Source of the DNA: Actinomycetes bacterium
GTDB taxonomy: Bacteria; Actinomycetota; Actinomycetes; Actinomycetales; Actinomycetaceae
DNA: 6,509 bases
Assembly (NCBI GenBank): GCA_023426345.1
Contig: JAFAAX010000098.1
Coordinates: 1-6,509, forward strand
Reading direction: 5' to 3'
The position numbers and the translations under genes were made by a program. Position 1 is the first letter of the stretch, and the number at the start of each line of letters is the position of its first letter. Positions 6,001-6,509 of this stretch are shown here, one piece after another. The notes below the pieces were generated by a model, which was not told the DNA's origin, made no database searches, and worked only from the letters and a program-made list of their open reading frames with translations.

Positions 6001-6509
6001 TCGCGGGCGCGCCGCACCAGGTCGTCGTAGGCGGCGACGAACTCCATGAAGGTCAGCGTGTCGGCCTGGTGGATGACGGGCACGATGAGGGAGCGCGCCC
6101 CGTCCCCGCGGGTGACGTCGATGGCCAGGCCGAAGCCGACGTGGGCCAGGTGCTCGATGGCGGGCTTGGCGTCCTCGACGACGTAGCGCACGCTCATGCC
6201 CGGCATCTCGCACAGCGCCTCGACCACGGCGTAGCCGATGAGATGGGTGAAGGAGACCTTGCCGCCCGTGGTGCGCGCTAGGTGGGAGTTGAGGAGGAGG
6301 CGGTTCTCGATGAGGAGCTTCGCCGGGATCTCCCGCGTCGAGGTGGCCGTGGGCACGCTCACGGAGGCGTCCATGTTCTTCGCCGTCGCGCGGGCGACGC
6401 CTTTGAGGATGTCGAGACGGTCCTCGCTGGGGGCCCCGTGGGCGAGCGCCGCGGCGACACGGACGTGGCGTCCCCGCGTGTAGGGCGACGTGGCCTCGCT
6501 GAGCTGGGC
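3033..6509 (-). CDS. kgd: KGD: 2-oxoglutarate decarboxylase/dehydrogenase E1 with fused E2 acyltransferase domain (N-terminus beyond window)
   Basis: The gene ends at TAG 3033-3035 and its 5' end lies past the right edge; 1158 residues are visible. The frame continues upstream of the ATG at 6374 without a stop, and those codons read LKGVARATAKNM, as in mycobacterial KGD, so that ATG is internal. Roughly the first 100 residues seem to be missing, by comparison with mycobacterial KGD. In visible numbering, the E2-type acyltransferase domain spans about 44-280 with its active-site motif STYDHRVIQGA (H244). The thiamine diphosphate-dependent E1 part follows: HRGRLN (470-475), the cofactor and metal region GDAAFIGQG (568-576) with NNQ (601-603), YRRRGHNEGDDPS (666-678), then SGQDTRR (840-846), EAQFGDFANGAQ (909-920) and HGYEGQGPDH (946-955). 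It decarboxylates 2-oxoglutarate in the TCA cycle and, with a lipoyl E2 and E3 encoded elsewhere, makes succinyl-CoA. In mycobacteria this enzyme is inhibited by GarA and activated by acetyl-CoA; the window does not show whether that applies here. No key motif looks damaged. Confidence 0.96.
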   Translation of the reverse strand, partial: AQLSEATSPYTRGRHVRVAAALAHGAPSEDRLDILKGVARATAKNMDASVSVPTATSTREIPAKLLIENRLLLNSHLARTTGGKVSFTHLIGYAVVEALCEMPGMSVRYVVEDAKPAIEHLAHVGFGLAIDVTRGDGARSLIVPVIHQADTLTFMEFVAAYDDLVRRARDGRLTPEDYQGATVSLTNPGTLGTTTSVPRLMAGQGLIVGVGATDYPAEYAGVSPAKLAALGIGKTMHVSSTYDHRVIQGAVSGEFLRLVSDKLAGRDGFYDRVFDALRVPIPPYRWEADHEYDIEREKGKPARIAELIHAYRSRGHLAADTDPLAYRVRRHPDLDLSSYGLSVWDLDRSFPTGGLGGADHMRLRDLLDRLRDTYTRTVGIEYMHIQDPVQRTWVQDHIEQAYEAPSSPEQRHILRTLNHAEAFEEFLQTKYVGQKRFSLEGGESLIPLLDAVLGDAARRSIHEVAIGMAHRGRLNVLANIAGKSYGQIFSEFEGNQDPRTVQGSGDVKYHLGTEGVFTVEEGVATKVYLAANPSHLEAGDGVLEGIVRAKQDELGDPSLPVVPILIHGDAAFIGQGVVQETLNMSQLAGYRTGGTIHIIVNNQIGFTTGPTSGRSTRYPTDLAKGLQVPILHVNGDDPEAVVHMAHLALAYREEFHKDVIIDMVCYRRRGHNEGDDPSMTQPVMYDLIGRIPSTRAVYTRNLVGRRQLTEEEARASIQEYEDELSKILTETREHGWAPHAAGGPAAADARGPETWEVPESQLPGQGMMIGWESATTPEAIRRVGDAYHTFPKGFTPHPKMAQLAERRWKMSYGQAPIDWGFGELLAVGSLLMEGTPVRMSGQDTRRATFVQRHAVLHDHTDGREFTPLRFLTADQARFDIYDSPLSEYAVMGFEYGYSVERPDALVMWEAQFGDFANGAQTVMDEFVSSAEQKWGQYSSLVLLLPHGYEGQGPDHSSARIERYLQLAAEDNMWIVQPSTPANHFHLLRTQAYRRPRKPLLVFTPKQLLRLSAATSSVEDFTAGGFRPVLGEDEPRVLGAAGAVSRVLLCSGRLYYDLVKERSAREAWDTAVIRLEQLYPLPMEELASQLAEFPNASVTWTQDEPRNQGAWPHLALTLFPELGLSVDVVSRPASATTAAGRASLHRQQHAALLEQAFAR

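Noticed and set aside
2347..6213. A 1288-codon minus-strand frame extending from the SGNH-fold gene through kgd
   Set aside because: Only the last 198 codons (2347-2943) resemble a protein family and have a ribosome binding site. The rest is the out-of-frame shadow of kgd, very rich in Arg, Gly and Pro.

Overview
The window is ordinary, very GC-rich chromosomal DNA with a strong G/C bias at third codon positions. It fits an actinobacterium (Actinomycetota). The best marker is the right-hand gene: a 2-oxoglutarate dehydrogenase E1 fused behind an E2-type acyltransferase domain, the KGD architecture known from mycobacteria, corynebacteria and relatives. Genus cannot be set from the sequence. 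An Actinomyces-like facultative anaerobe is possible because a molybdoenzyme-type iron-sulfur subunit is present, but that is inference.

The left half (about 1-2297) is on the + strand. It holds the last 35 codons of an unidentified gene, then a complete four-cluster ferredoxin subunit of a DMSO reductase-family oxidoreductase. A 466-residue MoeB/ThiF-type adenylyltransferase fused to a rhodanese domain (MoeZ-like) follows. The last two fit one theme: an electron-transfer subunit of a molybdoenzyme, and an enzyme that activates and sulfurates the MoaD-type carrier that supplies sulfur to molybdopterin.

The right half (about 2347-6509) is on the - strand and converges on the left half across a 49-bp gap. 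Its first gene in transcription order is kgd, whose 5' end lies beyond the right edge; 1158 C-terminal residues are visible. After an 89-bp gap comes a 198-residue SGNH/GDSL-fold protein in which the usual catalytic residues all appear to be replaced.

There is no tRNA, rRNA, CRISPR array, insertion sequence or phage gene that I can support. I found no sign of a new multi-gene system. The points most worth a second look are the apparently inactive SGNH protein, the low-complexity insertion in the MoeZ-like adenylation domain, and a recurring layout in which a GC-rich hairpin without a T-tract sits 8-9 nt after a stop codon at three of the five gene ends.
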